From contig CAUJDS010000082.1 of assembly GCA_963169695.1 (NCBI GenBank), positions 1-64,000 on the forward strand: 64,000 nt of DNA, given 5' to 3'. Each line of letters begins with the position of its first letter. Position 1 is the first letter of the stretch. The stretch is from Bdellovibrionota bacterium. GTDB taxonomy: Bacteria > Bdellovibrionota > UBA1018 > CAUJDS01. Under the pieces are notes generated by a model. It saw nothing but the letters and a program-made list of their open reading frames with translations, was not told the DNA's origin and ran no database searches. Both the position numbers and the translations under genes were made by a program. Of this stretch, positions 1 through 8,975 are shown one piece after another.

Positions 1-132
1 GAATTCTCGACCGCGGTGAATGCGACTAGCATTCGACGCGGGCAGGCACGCAGGATGCGTGACTGAGAGAATTGTCCTGGCCTGAAAACGAAGTGAGCCG
101 GAGGCGAACGGAGTGAAAGGCGAATCCCTCCT

Positions 133-181
133 CCTGAGCCATCCATGGCTCAGGCAGTCCTGTGGACTGCCGGACTTTCGG
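133..181. repeat. Multi-hairpin repeat, copy A (partial)
   Basis: The stretch contains an 8-bp inverted repeat TGAGCCAT/ATGGCTCA and directly after it GGCAGTCC/GGACTGCC, then GGACTTTCGG. The same block recurs near 5459, 9077 and 9149. This copy lacks the third hairpin (GGGCC/GGCCC) seen in the others and lies just upstream of the decarboxylase start. It resembles REP/BIME-type intergenic palindromes; the function is unknown. Confidence 0.85.
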
Positions 182-212
182 ACTGTGACTCTTCTCAGTT
201 GATGGTAGCATC

Positions 213-1646
213 ATGAACCAATTTCTAGACAACCCAGATTTGACTCTGGAACCGAGTGTGGACAGTATTCGGCTTCAGACTCAACAGTCCCTGAAATACA
301 TAGAAGAGTTCTTCGGAACCTTGAACGAACAGAAAGTTAGTTTTCCTGCCGATACCAAGGCATTGCGAAGTTTATTTTCAGAAAAGCTGCCGACTGAAAA
401 AAATCCCTTCGAAGCTCTACTTAAAACAATTTTTGAAAAGGCGTTACCCGCTGGAATCAATCTGCCAAGTCCCGGTTACCTTGCCTACATTCCCGTAGGA
501 TCCATGTTTGAAACGGCGGTCGCAGATTTTATCACGGCGGCAATCAACAGGTGGCCTGGCCTTTATGAGTTTGCACCAGCATTTATCGAGATAGAAAAAT
601 CGGTCGTCAGGTGGCTTTGCGAAATCATGGGGATGCCCGAGGGATCATCTGGAATTCTAACTTCGGGCGGTTCACTCGCTAATTTTACAGCGGTTTACAC
701 GGCAAGAGTTAACAAATTGCCAGAAGAGTTTTTCTCAGGAACACTGTATGTTTCGAACCAGGCACATCATTCAGTGCTGAAAGCAGCGCGCCTCGCTGGT
801 TTTCCCAAACGATGCATAAAGCTGATCTCCATTGACGATCAATGCCGCATCAGAATCAATGAATTAAAAAATGCCATCGCCTCCGATAAGGCTCAGAACT
901 TGAAACCGTTTCTGATTATTGGAAATGCGGGAACGACGAATACGGGAGCGATCGACGATCTCGATGAACTTGCTAAAATCTGCAAGACTGAAAATATGTG
1001 GTTCCATGTGGACGCAGCCTGGGCCGGGGCCTTCCGTCTCACTGACCATGGAAAAAAGTTGATGAATGGAATTGAGCGTGCGGATTCAATCACGTTTGAC
1101 CCTCACAAGGCGCTCTATACTTCATTTGGATCTGGAGCCTTACTCGTAAAAGACATCCGAACATTGAAGAAGGCGCACACAATGGACGCCGCCTATCTTC
1201 CAAGCGTCGACGAAGACTTGGAGACAATGAACCCCTCACAGATTGGGCCGGAGTTGAGCCGGAACCTAAGAGGCCTGCAAACTTGGCTGCCTTTGAAGTT
1301 GCACGGCATTGGTCCGTTTAAAAATAATATGGAAGAAAAGCTCGAACTTACTTTTTGGGCTACGGAGCAATTGAAGGCCATTCCCAACCTTGCAATCGTA
1401 ACCAAACCTCAAACAAGCATTGTGACATTTACCGCGGTCAAACAAGGCGCCTCACAAGAGACCATAAACGCACTCAATAAAGAGATACTTGCTAAGGCAA
1501 ATGCAGATGGCCGCATTTTACTCTCTGGCACCACAATCAACGATCGATTCGTTATTCGCCTAGTGCCCTTTGGTTTTCGAACACACAAGCCGACCGTTCA
1601 GCTCGCTCTGGACTTTATCCGCAAGGCTTTCGGAGAAACGCGATGA
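213..1646 (+). CDS. PLP-dependent group II amino acid decarboxylase
   Basis: The 477-residue product has the fold and motifs of pyridoxal-phosphate group II decarboxylases (aromatic-L-amino-acid, glutamate and 2,4-diaminobutyrate decarboxylases). The cofactor-binding lysine is K299 in the motif FDPHKALYTSF, and the upstream HVDAAWAGAF motif supplies the Asp that contacts the pyridine nitrogen. SGILTSGGSLANFTA near residue 145 is the usual phosphate-loop region. Length is typical for the family. The substrate cannot be told from sequence alone. No good ribosome-binding site is visible ahead of the ATG, and a hairpin repeat sits about 30 bases upstream. A damaged copy of the segment around 1210-1350 lies at 10262-10398, so this gene or its ancestor has been duplicated or moved. 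Confidence 0.9.
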   Translation: MNQFLDNPDLTLEPSVDSIRLQTQQSLKYIEEFFGTLNEQKVSFPADTKALRSLFSEKLPTEKNPFEALLKTIFEKALPAGINLPSPGYLAYIPVGSMFETAVADFITAAINRWPGLYEFAPAFIEIEKSVVRWLCEIMGMPEGSSGILTSGGSLANFTAVYTARVNKLPEEFFSGTLYVSNQAHHSVLKAARLAGFPKRCIKLISIDDQCRIRINELKNAIASDKAQNLKPFLIIGNAGTTNTGAIDDLDELAKICKTENMWFHVDAAWAGAFRLTDHGKKLMNGIERADSITFDPHKALYTSFGSGALLVKDIRTLKKAHTMDAAYLPSVDEDLETMNPSQIGPELSRNLRGLQTWLPLKLHGIGPFKNNMEEKLELTFWATEQLKAIPNLAIVTKPQTSIVTFTAVKQGASQETINALNKEILAKANADGRILLSGTTINDRFVIRLVPFGFRTHKPTVQLALDFIRKAFGETR

Positions 1647-1989
1647 ACGAAGAGAGAGAAATTTGAACTAAAATTAGCAATTACCAGAGGCAATTTTCAA
1701 AAAATACATCTCTGATTTGGCGGGTTAGCATGCCATTCCACTTTCTGAGCCATTTTAATTATCAGCGAACCCCAATCAACCCGCTAAGTTTACGAAACTT
1801 TTCACATAGTAATTGTACGTCACAATTACCCGACTGGGTGCAATATCACTGTACATTAAGCACACTTCTGCGAACTGTCGTTGCCCCGTAGGAGTAAAAC
1901 GTTAATTTCTTGACAGTCATTTTTCGTCGCGATTAGATACCCGCGTCAACAGAGCGGATTCAACCTTATAAAGGCATAGGGAGACAGTA
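1647..1989. other. Intergenic region, AT-rich, no gene seen
   Basis: No credible reading frame is present. The right-hand end holds the candidate promoter for the next gene and a clear ribosome-binding site (GGGAGA, 7 bases before the ATG at 1990). I see no tRNA-like or terminator-like structure with a T run after the decarboxylase gene. Confidence 0.6.
1910..1938 (+). promoter_or_regulatory. Candidate sigma-70 promoter
   Basis: A perfect -35 box TTGACA at 1910-1915 is followed after 17 bases by TTAGAT at 1933-1938, a fair -10 box. The predicted start of transcription would be about 45 bases ahead of the ATG at 1990. Spacing is ideal; the -10 match is imperfect. Confidence 0.5.
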
Positions 1990-4518
1990 ATGAAGACTTC
2001 TATCGTATTTTTTTTGACAATTTTTTCGATATTTTCCAACTCAGCGATTGCCCAAATTGATAGTTGTATCCGCATCGACAATCACAACCAACCATTGGAG
2101 AAAAGGGTCAAGATTTTAAAAGCCCACATTAAATTGTATTTGAAAGTTAGAAATTCCGATACTGCCAGTGCAACTTCCAAAATTGAACAAATTCTGGATC
2201 GATGGCTTTTGCAATCAGGCCGACTGGGTGGAGACACCTCTTGTGTCGGTAGTTCTACTAAGATCATCCAGCCGGATGCCAATCCAATCATCGCGTTAGA
2301 AACAATCAATTGTGCACTAAAAGAATTGTCCTTAGATCAAACCGCAATTGTTTCAGCATTAGAATCGTTTTTGGGGCGTAATAGCAACTGGCTTTCGCAA
2401 TCCTTGAACATTAAATACGGCAGTACATTCTACAGCGCGAGTCTTAACAAAGAATTTCGTGCTTCGCTTAACGTCGATTTAAGTGTTTTTCTACCACTAT
2501 TGAATTTGGCGATCCAACGCATGCTCTCTAGCGCTCTAACTCAGACTAATTTTGGAAGAGTAATCTCCACCATATTTTTTCATCTAAATGGTGAGGGCAA
2601 ACAAAACCTAATTTTGCGGGCGGGATCAATTCTTGAAGATGAAAAAAGTCGCGGTATAGCGCCCTATCAATACCAATCGGTCCGAGATGCCCGCCTATAT
2701 TCATCGGGAGTTATTGCAAAAAATGCTTACAGTCGAACGGTCGATCCAAGGTCCAACCTCAAACAGAGTGAGAAGTTGATTGGGTCATCCTTGGGCGCCA
2801 AGTTGATTGGTGCCCTGAGCCTGCAGGCAAACAAGAATATTCGACGAATGAAGTTATATAGTGGCTACGGAGAAGATTGGGGCGCCTATATTCCTACAAG
2901 GTATGATTTAGGCGCTACTTCGATTGAAGAGCTGATTGATGATTACAATAGTTTGGCAAGAATAGCTGAATTGGCTGCGACCTATCACCTACATGTCGAC
3001 GTTGGAAATATCTACCGTCCGGATGGGAACACATTCGCAAATCTCGCTACGGCCATCATGATCATTCTGGAAAAGGGCAGCTGGAGCAGAGAGAATACAA
3101 AAGAGCGATTTTTAAATTACGCCTTGGTAGCACTTGATAATGCCGCAAAACAAAAACGAACCGGCGGTAGAGATAGTTATGAAGGTGAGTCGATTCCCCC
3201 TGATGTTGACTTAACCGGCTTTCCTAGAATGATGGGGGTCGAAAATGTTACTCGCGTAGGTGATTTGATATATATCTTTAGGGCAGCACGCGATACCTTG
3301 GGTCTTGTTCAGCTAAGGGATCAAGCTCAAAGATGGGTCTATCTTAAAGAGTACCTTGCACAAACATGGGCGATTGCTGCGGCTGAAGTACTTTCGGCCG
3401 CCTTCCCAGGTAACGAAAAGAAAGTTTCTAGTACCAAAGGTGATACACCCAGTTTCGAGAAAGTCGATATTCAGAATAGGAGTCTCACCTACAACTTCAA
3501 AGACGGACCTAACCAAAGTGGACTCAGAGATTTAAGAAAAATGGCGGAGCTTCTCTGGCCACCAAAGCATGAGGGAACAGGACACTTCATGGACAAGTAC
3601 CTGGGGCTCAAGCTTCTGGCTTGGGGTGGTTATAGACCAAAACCCAAGGATGTCGTCGACTATTATAGCAGCACACTCGTTTACTGGAGAAGTACGCTGC
3701 TATTTCTAAAACCCTATGAGCCGGAGCTTTGGCCTCGAAGTGGACTTGGAAAAATTAACTTCGGAGATTACGTCATCAACAACGACGAGTCAGGCTACGG
3801 CGGAATATTGGATTTTATTCGCCTAATTGTGATTGCAGATTTCAATGAACAAGAAAGCGATGTATTTGCAAAGGCGTTGGCGGAGCTTTGGTTGAGCAAA
3901 CCCGCCTCTTCGTCGCTAATGTCCATAGCTACGACGTTCTTTGATAGCCTCTATGGCCATGCTACTGCACCGGACCTATGGTCTTTTGACCCAGATCGAT
4001 TTGGTGAAGGCCAGCATGATGTAGCTACCAAAGCAGATTACCGGCGATACTTCGAAAATCAAAAAATGCATAGGCTATTGCAACTTGCACTTCTTGAATT
4101 TGGAAAACTCATCGACCAGAGATATCCAGCTATTGACGAAAAGGGAGCCTTAGCTCGCGCTTCATTGTTAAGATATCTCGATCATGACATCAACAAGCAA
4201 ACACGCGCAAACTTTGAAAAGTATCTAACCGAGTTTGAAGGTACTGACCTGATGAATCAGGCGATGGCGCGGTGTCTTGCGATGATACAGGAGAGCCGCC
4301 AAACCTTTTACAATGGACACCCAGCTAACGCCAATGGCGTCCTCATTGCGGGTTCTGGCTTGCCTCTTCATATAAATTTAAATTTAAGTGATAAGAAAGT
4401 GTGGCGCGCATATGACTCCTACCTTTTTCGATCTTTCGATTTCAATGGCAGTTGTGTAGTTCCGGATGAAAAGCGGATCAACCTCATCTTTGTTAGGGAG
4501 GAATATAGACCAAACTAA
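1990..4518 (+). CDS. Large exported protein of unknown function
   Basis: The 842-residue product begins with a good signal peptide (MKTSIVFFLTIFSIFSNSAIAQ, cleavage expected around residue 21-22), so it is probably periplasmic or surface-located. I do not recognise a family. The middle and C-terminal parts look alpha-helical, with few low-complexity stretches and no obvious catalytic signature, lipobox or beta-barrel end. The start is supported by GGGAGA 7 bases upstream and by the promoter at 1910-1938. It stands alone: a 343-bp gap lies before it and a gene-free 1.3-kb stretch after it. Predatory and related bacteria have many such lineage-specific exported proteins, but no role can be assigned here. 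Confidence 0.8.
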   Translation: MKTSIVFFLTIFSIFSNSAIAQIDSCIRIDNHNQPLEKRVKILKAHIKLYLKVRNSDTASATSKIEQILDRWLLQSGRLGGDTSCVGSSTKIIQPDANPIIALETINCALKELSLDQTAIVSALESFLGRNSNWLSQSLNIKYGSTFYSASLNKEFRASLNVDLSVFLPLLNLAIQRMLSSALTQTNFGRVISTIFFHLNGEGKQNLILRAGSILEDEKSRGIAPYQYQSVRDARLYSSGVIAKNAYSRTVDPRSNLKQSEKLIGSSLGAKLIGALSLQANKNIRRMKLYSGYGEDWGAYIPTRYDLGATSIEELIDDYNSLARIAELAATYHLHVDVGNIYRPDGNTFANLATAIMIILEKGSWSRENTKERFLNYALVALDNAAKQKRTGGRDSYEGESIPPDVDLTGFPRMMGVENVTRVGDLIYIFRAARDTLGLVQLRDQAQRWVYLKEYLAQTWAIAAAEVLSAAFPGNEKKVSSTKGDTPSFEKVDIQNRSLTYNFKDGPNQSGLRDLRKMAELLWPPKHEGTGHFMDKYLGLKLLAWGGYRPKPKDVVDYYSSTLVYWRSTLLFLKPYEPELWPRSGLGKINFGDYVINNDESGYGGILDFIRLIVIADFNEQESDVFAKALAELWLSKPASSSLMSIATTFFDSLYGHATAPDLWSFDPDRFGEGQHDVATKADYRRYFENQKMHRLLQLALLEFGKLIDQRYPAIDEKGALARASLLRYLDHDINKQTRANFEKYLTEFEGTDLMNQAMARCLAMIQESRQTFYNGHPANANGVLIAGSGLPLHINLNLSDKKVWRAYDSYLFRSFDFNGSCVVPDEKRINLIFVREEYRPN

Positions 4519-5458
4519 ATCGCCTACTTTGTAAGCTCATTTTAGATGAATACGGCTTTCAAGGCCCTAACTCATTGCGAGCCCGTCAACACTCATAAAT
4601 AATGGTACCGCTATAATTCAAATCATCAATGACCCTAAAGACCATCTCAAGTGGACCGAGGTCGTTCAACCCGTAAAGTAGGAAATCAAGGTGATCGCCG
4701 GCCGAGCATCGGCGCCACTCAGAATCAAATGGTGGAGCTGGATCGAGATGTTGATTTTTTAAGAGATACGCAATCTCTTTCAGACAAAAGCAATACTCTC
4801 GTAGTTCTTGCGGTAACTGAACGATGCCTTTTTCTATGCCTAACCCGATCCCTCGTTCGCTTCGCATTCAAACCAGCGTAGAATCGCAACTTTCTTCAAG
4901 AAGTGATTTCGGAACTACTGACGAAGCAAAGTATTTTGAATTGATTTCGCTTAGTTTCTGTACCTGCAGCTCGATGTTGGGAAACCGTTCAGCATATTTT
5001 TCGATTTGCTTCTTGATCCAAACGCTCGGATTCGGCGACCTCTCGCTGCTTGAGTTCTTGCTCATAACTGAAGGCGGCTTCACGTTTCGCTGCACTTTGC
5101 GCCTTCTCGCAATCGCCTTGAACTACAGGTAGCACTTGCTCAATCGCCTTCGCGAGGTAGGCCACTGGCGAATTTGATTTGCGACAGCTATGATCGGAGT
5201 TTTTTCGGAATTCACTTTTCTCTCCATTCGTGTTGAAGTTGGCCCGTCCTTCCCAGAGAGTGGAGAGGTATATGCCTGGGTCGACGACTCGTCGAACGGG
5301 TTAATTCCGAAATTTTCAGCTTCTCCTCCCCCAAGATTTGAAAGTTGACGTTGCCCTTAAGTTCCATCTGCTTGTTGTACTGCCTGAGGCCGAAAGCCCG
5401 AGAGAACCGTAAAAACAAATCAGAAGGTTGCAGGTGTTCGTATAGCTTTCGCTCTTCC

Positions 5459-5528
5459 GAGCCATCCATGGCTCAGGCAGTCCTGTGGACTGCCGGACTT
5501 TCGGGCCTTCTTGGCCCTCAAGCCTGAG
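5459..5528. repeat. Multi-hairpin repeat, copy B (full)
   Basis: This full-length copy has three consecutive inverted repeats: GAGCCAT/ATGGCTC, GGCAGTCC/GGACTGCC with loop TGT, and GGGCC/GGCCC with a short loop. It ends with GCCTGAG, which can pair back with CTCAGGC inside the unit. The sequence is almost identical to copy A over their shared part. Confidence 0.85.
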
Positions 5529-5785
5529 CCTTCTGTTCTGGTCCAAATCCACTCCTACTTTGCGATATTATTGAGATTTCTTGGTCCAAAGAAAAAGATG
5601 ATCCGGTTCATTTAGCTGAACAGTTAACTGAGTGTCAGGGGTCGGTAGCTGCACTTTCGAAAAAGACCGGCATTCCTTACTCCACTCTCAAATACAAACT
5701 TCGAAAGCTGAAGATCTCAACTTCGAATCAAAAAAAGAAAACGAGAAGCTTATCCAAGGCTCCTTTGGTAAAATCAGAGGATTGA
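5528..5785 (+). pseudogene. Fis-type helix-turn-helix C-terminal fragment
   Basis: The frame ending at the TGA at 5783-5785 encodes a segment reading LAEQLTECQGSVAALSKKTG followed by IPYSTLKYKLRKLKI. This is the pattern of the Fis-like DNA-binding helix-turn-helix found at the C-terminus of sigma-54 activators and similar regulators. There is no ATG, GTG or TTG start at a sensible place, and the in-frame stop at 5525 lies in the end of the hairpin repeat. It therefore looks like the tail of a lost regulator, possibly cut when the repeat arrived. A rare start codon cannot be excluded. Confidence 0.45.
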
Positions 5786-5812
5786 AAGATAGAAAGCCAT
5801 GGTGGTGGTGTT

Positions 5813-7312
5813 ATGAACAAATTCCTCGAAAATTCTGTGAGAATCGTCTGGGCTCTCATTTTTCTAGTTCCAAGCACGTCTTTTTCGAAAGAGATCACAT
5901 GGCGCGAAAAGACTGTGAACGACCTTCAGAAAATAAGGTCTACACTTGAAGCCAATCATCCTGCGTTCAAAACTTTACAGGAATCTCCTGAGAAGGATTT
6001 TTTAGAATGGTTTGAAAGTGGATTTAGAGTCGCAAAACGACGAGCAGAACAGGTTGATTCACTTTTCGGATATTATTTCACATTGCGCGCATATGCACTT
6101 GGCTTTAGAGACGAACATCTTGTAGTGCAAGTTGCTTCCTTCGATCGTTTCAAGGAGCAAATGAAGTTCAGGTGGCCTGGGTTTGCAGTACAACAGTCTG
6201 ACAAAAATCAAATCAGGATTTCTTCGGTTAACCCGCTCGTTCAAAACCAAGTGCCGTCCGTGGGAGCAATATTAGTTTCTTGCGATGGGCGTGAGCCCGA
6301 AACGATCTTGAATGAGAACGTTTACACTTTTTACGGGAACAAACGTATCCTTAAGAACCGCGCGACCTTCGTTCCCCGAATCTTTGTAGATTCAGCTAAC
6401 CCCTTTATTCAGCTTCCCAAAATCTGCATCTTTCAAAAAGACGGTAAGGCGAAGTCGTACGCGATTAAATGGACTTCAATTTCATTCGAGGATCTCTGGC
6501 CCAAAATAGACGTGAGTTACAACGCAAAATTACAATCCACAGCGGCCAAAATATTAGACGGTGACATCCACTGGGTATCGCTTCCTACATTTTCTCCAGA
6601 TTCTATGGGCGAACAAAATCTTGGGAATATTATTTCTGAAGCAAAAACACATAGAAATCACAAATCGCTCGTAATTGATCTTCGAGGAAACGGCGGGGGC
6701 TCTTCGACCTGGGGTATGGATGTACTTAAAGGATACTTCGGCGAGGAATATATTGATGAGATTCAAAATCAGTCACGAAAGATCTCGCAAGAAACATTTG
6801 AATATAGAGTATCGAAGGACAATCTAAAATATTTCGAAGATCTTTTAGGAAATGCCAGCAAAAACATTTTAAAGACAGACAACTTTTTCGTTCGTGTTGC
6901 CTCTGAAATGCGAAAAGCTCTGAACGAGGACAAAGAAGTTATTTCAGTAAAGCTCGCTGAATTGGATGTGCAGAAGTCCCACGGCAACAAAATACAATTT
7001 TCAGGAAAAATCTTTGTTCTTACAGATATGTATTGCGCAAGTGCATGCCTCAGCGTGTTGGATGCAATTAAACTCATTCCGGGTGTGGTTCATGCAGGCC
7101 AAGAAACTTCGGCCGATGCCGTCTTTATGCAGAGCACCGTTCCCACCGCTCTCTCAGATCCAATGATTCAGTTCTCGTTTCCAGTACTTAGAATTCGAAA
7201 TCGATCTCGCGGGAATAACTCACCTGTCGTGCCACAGATTTTATTTGATGGAGACATTTCCAATTCTACCCTCATCGAGCAATGGATGAAAAATTTAGCG
7301 GGGAAATCATGA
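5813..7312 (+). CDS. Exported S41-family (tail-specific protease-like) peptidase
   Basis: The 499-residue product starts with a signal peptide ending near SFSKE (residue 25). The C-terminal half has S41 peptidase features: LVIDLRGNGGGSSTWG, the strand-loop that forms the oxyanion region, and later VLTDMYCASACLSVLDAI, where the Ser of CASAC sits at the usual nucleophile position. No PDZ domain is evident between the helical N-terminal part and the catalytic core. This fits the C-terminal processing peptidase/tricorn-core superfamily rather than classical Prc/CtpA. It would act in the periplasm or at the cell surface; the substrate is unknown. The gene stands alone, with a weak ribosome-binding site (GGTGGTG). 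Confidence 0.75.
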   Translation: MNKFLENSVRIVWALIFLVPSTSFSKEITWREKTVNDLQKIRSTLEANHPAFKTLQESPEKDFLEWFESGFRVAKRRAEQVDSLFGYYFTLRAYALGFRDEHLVVQVASFDRFKEQMKFRWPGFAVQQSDKNQIRISSVNPLVQNQVPSVGAILVSCDGREPETILNENVYTFYGNKRILKNRATFVPRIFVDSANPFIQLPKICIFQKDGKAKSYAIKWTSISFEDLWPKIDVSYNAKLQSTAAKILDGDIHWVSLPTFSPDSMGEQNLGNIISEAKTHRNHKSLVIDLRGNGGGSSTWGMDVLKGYFGEEYIDEIQNQSRKISQETFEYRVSKDNLKYFEDLLGNASKNILKTDNFFVRVASEMRKALNEDKEVISVKLAELDVQKSHGNKIQFSGKIFVLTDMYCASACLSVLDAIKLIPGVVHAGQETSADAVFMQSTVPTALSDPMIQFSFPVLRIRNRSRGNNSPVVPQILFDGDISNSTLIEQWMKNLAGKS

Positions 7313-7366
7313 TTAGAAAACATGATGTTGAATTATCGTCCATTCGAAAGAGTTTGGAGAATTAGA

Positions 7367-7585
7367 ATGAACAAAAAAGAGAAAAATAAGAACCAAGATT
7401 CGAAAACTCTTGAGTCCCTTTTCGAAATGTATATTAATGCTCCGGCAAGTTTGGACGGCATACAGCCTTCTGAGCCATCACGTTACGGGACGTTACCTGG
7501 CGTTGCAAGATCCCTGACATCACTACGTAAATTTTGGCGAGGAAGCTCGATGTCTGTTTTTGAAATTTGGCTACTTTTTGGCTAA
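7367..7585 (+). CDS. Small hypothetical protein, possibly a gene remnant
   Basis: The frame encodes 72 residues, starting with a Lys/Asn-rich N-terminus. I prefer this start to one at 7322 because GGAGA lies 7 bases ahead of it. The first half (KNQDSKTLESLFEMYINAPA) looks like a normal protein start. The second half has little protein character and overlaps the 3' end of a minus-strand acetyltransferase fragment, so the gene may be a truncated remnant fused to foreign sequence. No family recognised. Confidence 0.3.
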   Translation: MNKKEKNKNQDSKTLESLFEMYINAPASLDGIQPSEPSRYGTLPGVARSLTSLRKFWRGSSMSVFEIWLLFG

Positions 7586-7875
7586 CTGCGTTTCGAGAGT
7601 AGAATATTTTGAGGGTAGGTCTGGGGTGGGTAATAGATTGCAAGACCTGCCAGCGCAATGTCCCGAAATGCTGCGACAACTTTTCCAGAGTTCACACTGA
7701 GCCAAAGCAACTCGCGAAAGTAACGATCAAGGAGATGCGCCCGTTCCGGCTCGCTTTTCAACGGGATAAAAACGGCCACAGAAGGATCTGCGTGGTAGAC
7801 ATTTGCCATCAATCGAGATGCCTCTCGGATTTCGGAGGAAGAAAGAAATCTCAAGTCAAAGCCATCAGAATTCAT
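7582..7875 (-). pseudogene. GNAT acetyltransferase, C-terminus missing
   Basis: The 97-residue frame resembles the N-terminal half of a GNAT-family acetyltransferase: an opening beta strand (FDLRFLSS), two helices, and a strand pair ending GLAIYYPPQTYP. It stops before the acetyl-CoA binding motif (Q/R-x-x-G-x-G/A). The last residues (QNILLSKRS) look out of place, so the 3' part was probably lost. Its ATG overlaps the stop of the upstream damaged acetyltransferase gene (ATGA), which shows the two once formed a coupled pair. Confidence 0.5.
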
Positions 7876-8322
7876 GAATCGGTAGGCGGCATTTCTGGAA
7901 ACAAATGTTGCCAGAGAGCTCGAGTTGTCTCCGTAAGCCCTTCGATCTTCGGAATGTGTAAGTCAGACTTTGGAATAAGCAGCTGGGCATATACCGCTTC
8001 AAAAACCCGTTTAGTATTACCAGGCGCAACTAAGTCTCGGTCGTTTCCAGGAATGATCCCTACTAACTTGTATCCCGTTTTTTCAGCCAAAACCTGATTG
8101 CCCTTCGATCTCAGAGTCGAAATGTAAAACGCCATCTCCGCACCAATGCGTTTGCCAACAGCGCGTTAAAAATCGACTTTCGCTTCCCACTTCAATGTCT
8201 GGATACCAAGCGTGAAGCTCGGGAATGAACATGTCGATTTCTCCGGGAACCATCTCTGTGAGGTGGTATCCCGCCGGAATGGTCACAGTTTGACTGATTT
8301 CTTGGATCGAACACCACTTCAT
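7872..8322 (-). pseudogene. GNAT-like acetyltransferase with internal lesion
   Basis: Reading starts well at 8322 (MKWCSIQEISQTV..., then IPELHAWYPDIEVGSESRFL). Around 8160 the coding sense jumps to another frame that continues RAVGKRIGAEMAFYISTLRS, AEKTGYKLVGIIPGNDRDLV and runs to the stop at 7872-7874. The second part matches the acceptor end of GNAT enzymes. The join indicates an internal deletion and frameshift, because the expected central acetyl-CoA region is too short. The product is probably non-functional. Confidence 0.55.
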
Positions 8323-8339
8323 AGATTGCTTTCTGGGCC

Positions 8340-8642
8340 TTACCCAACCTTAAGCATCGTCTCAGGATAAAGCGCCTGCACGTACCCGATCAGCCGATCG
8401 GTCGAAAATTCATGAATTCGATGCTTTAGGATCTTGCTCACTTTGCCCCTGTCAACTCCGAGAATCTTGCCCATTTCTGCAAGGGTCAGATCATGCTCTC
8501 GTTTATAGCGAACGAATTTTTGACAAAGGTCCCATCGGAATTTCTGCAGAGGCGTAGGGTGCTCGGGAAGCATGAGTGTTCCCTTAACTCTAGAGAGCTT
8601 TTTCCGGGCTCGATTTAGTTCGGTCTGAGTTGGAAAAGCCAT
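8340..8642 (-). CDS. XRE-family helix-turn-helix antitoxin
   Basis: The 100-residue product carries a helix-turn-helix of the XRE/Cro type near residues 45-75 (REHDLTLAEMGKILGVDRGK followed by VSKILKH). It lies immediately downstream of a small RelE-like gene, the toxin-first order seen in HigBA-type modules. I chose the ATG at 8642 because AGGAGA lies 7 bases upstream and this removes overlap with the upstream gene; an earlier ATG at 8663 is less likely. The protein probably neutralises the toxin and represses the operon through the palindrome at 8954-8975. Confidence 0.7.
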   Translation of the reverse strand: MAFPTQTELNRARKKLSRVKGTLMLPEHPTPLQKFRWDLCQKFVRYKREHDLTLAEMGKILGVDRGKVSKILKHRIHEFSTDRLIGYVQALYPETMLKVG

Positions 8643-8643
8643 T

Positions 8644-8934
8644 TCACTTTCTCCTGTAGGCATTCACGACGCCGATATAGAGCTCATTCTGTTCCAGGAG
8701 CCAAACCAGCTTGTATTTCTTGCCTTTGAGCTCCAATTGATCAGCAACGTAATACTCAAAGGCTCCACTGGAGTCGTCGGCTTCAAACTGACCACCGTCC
8801 AATTTCTGAACAAGCGCTAGAATGACTTTGTCACTGACGTCCGAATGCTTCAGCTCAAAATGCGGATCGATGATCACCCGTTCAATTTTGCGACCATTGA
8901 CGGTCAATTTGACCGGGTATTCTCGCCGTTGCAT
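8644..8934 (-). CDS. Putative RelE/HigB-like toxin
   Basis: The 96-residue product has mixed alpha/beta character and ends in KKYKLVWLLEQNELYIGVVNAYRRK. This fits the last strands of small RelE-fold or DUF4258-like toxins. Position (just ahead of an XRE antitoxin gene, toxin first), size and the promoter palindrome all support a toxin role, probably as an mRNA interferase. The exact family is not certain from sequence. Nearby pseudogenes and repeats fit the usual accessory setting of such modules. Confidence 0.55.
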   Translation of the reverse strand: MQRREYPVKLTVNGRKIERVIIDPHFELKHSDVSDKVILALVQKLDGGQFEADDSSGAFEYYVADQLELKGKKYKLVWLLEQNELYIGVVNAYRRK

Positions 8935-8953
8935 TCGTAGAATAGGATAGACG

Positions 8954-8975
8954 ATGTTGCCAAATTTAGCAACAT
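8954..8975. promoter_or_regulatory. Palindromic operator of the toxin-antitoxin operon
   Basis: ATGTTGC and GCAACAT flank an 8-base centre (CAAATTTA) that is itself nearly symmetric, giving a 22-bp palindrome with one mismatch per half-site pair. It starts 20 bases upstream of the toxin ATG, where the core promoter should lie. Autoregulation by the XRE antitoxin is the natural reading. Confidence 0.65.

Larger units (their letters stand above)
4519..5812. other. Gene-poor region with decayed reading frames
   Basis: No intact gene can be supported over 1.3 kb. On the minus strand between about 4590 and 5340 there are several short frames in different phases. One (4586-4867) has protein-like composition, and another, read in a different phase near 4990-5200, ends in a charged coiled-coil-like stretch. 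They switch frame without starts, which suggests an eroded gene. The right part contains hairpin repeat copy B and a helix-turn-helix gene fragment, annotated separately. Confidence 0.5.

Noticed and set aside
26-232. 68-codon minus-strand frame at the left end
   Set aside because: It translates hairpin repeat copy A and its flank; the same peptide appears wherever the repeat is read in that frame.
4990-5340. Possible plasmid replication-initiator C-terminus (SPVAYLAKAI followed by a charged coiled coil) on the minus strand
   Set aside because: The frame is short and broken, another phase reads equally well, and no further replication-protein signature or iterons are visible.
5632-5949. 105-codon plus-strand frame
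   Set aside because: It is out of phase with both the helix-turn-helix fragment and the S41 peptidase gene and has no homology-like pattern.
7872-8135. 87-residue frame as an independent gene
   Set aside because: Its sequence continues upstream of the ATG as the same acetyltransferase fold, so it is the 3' part of a broken gene.
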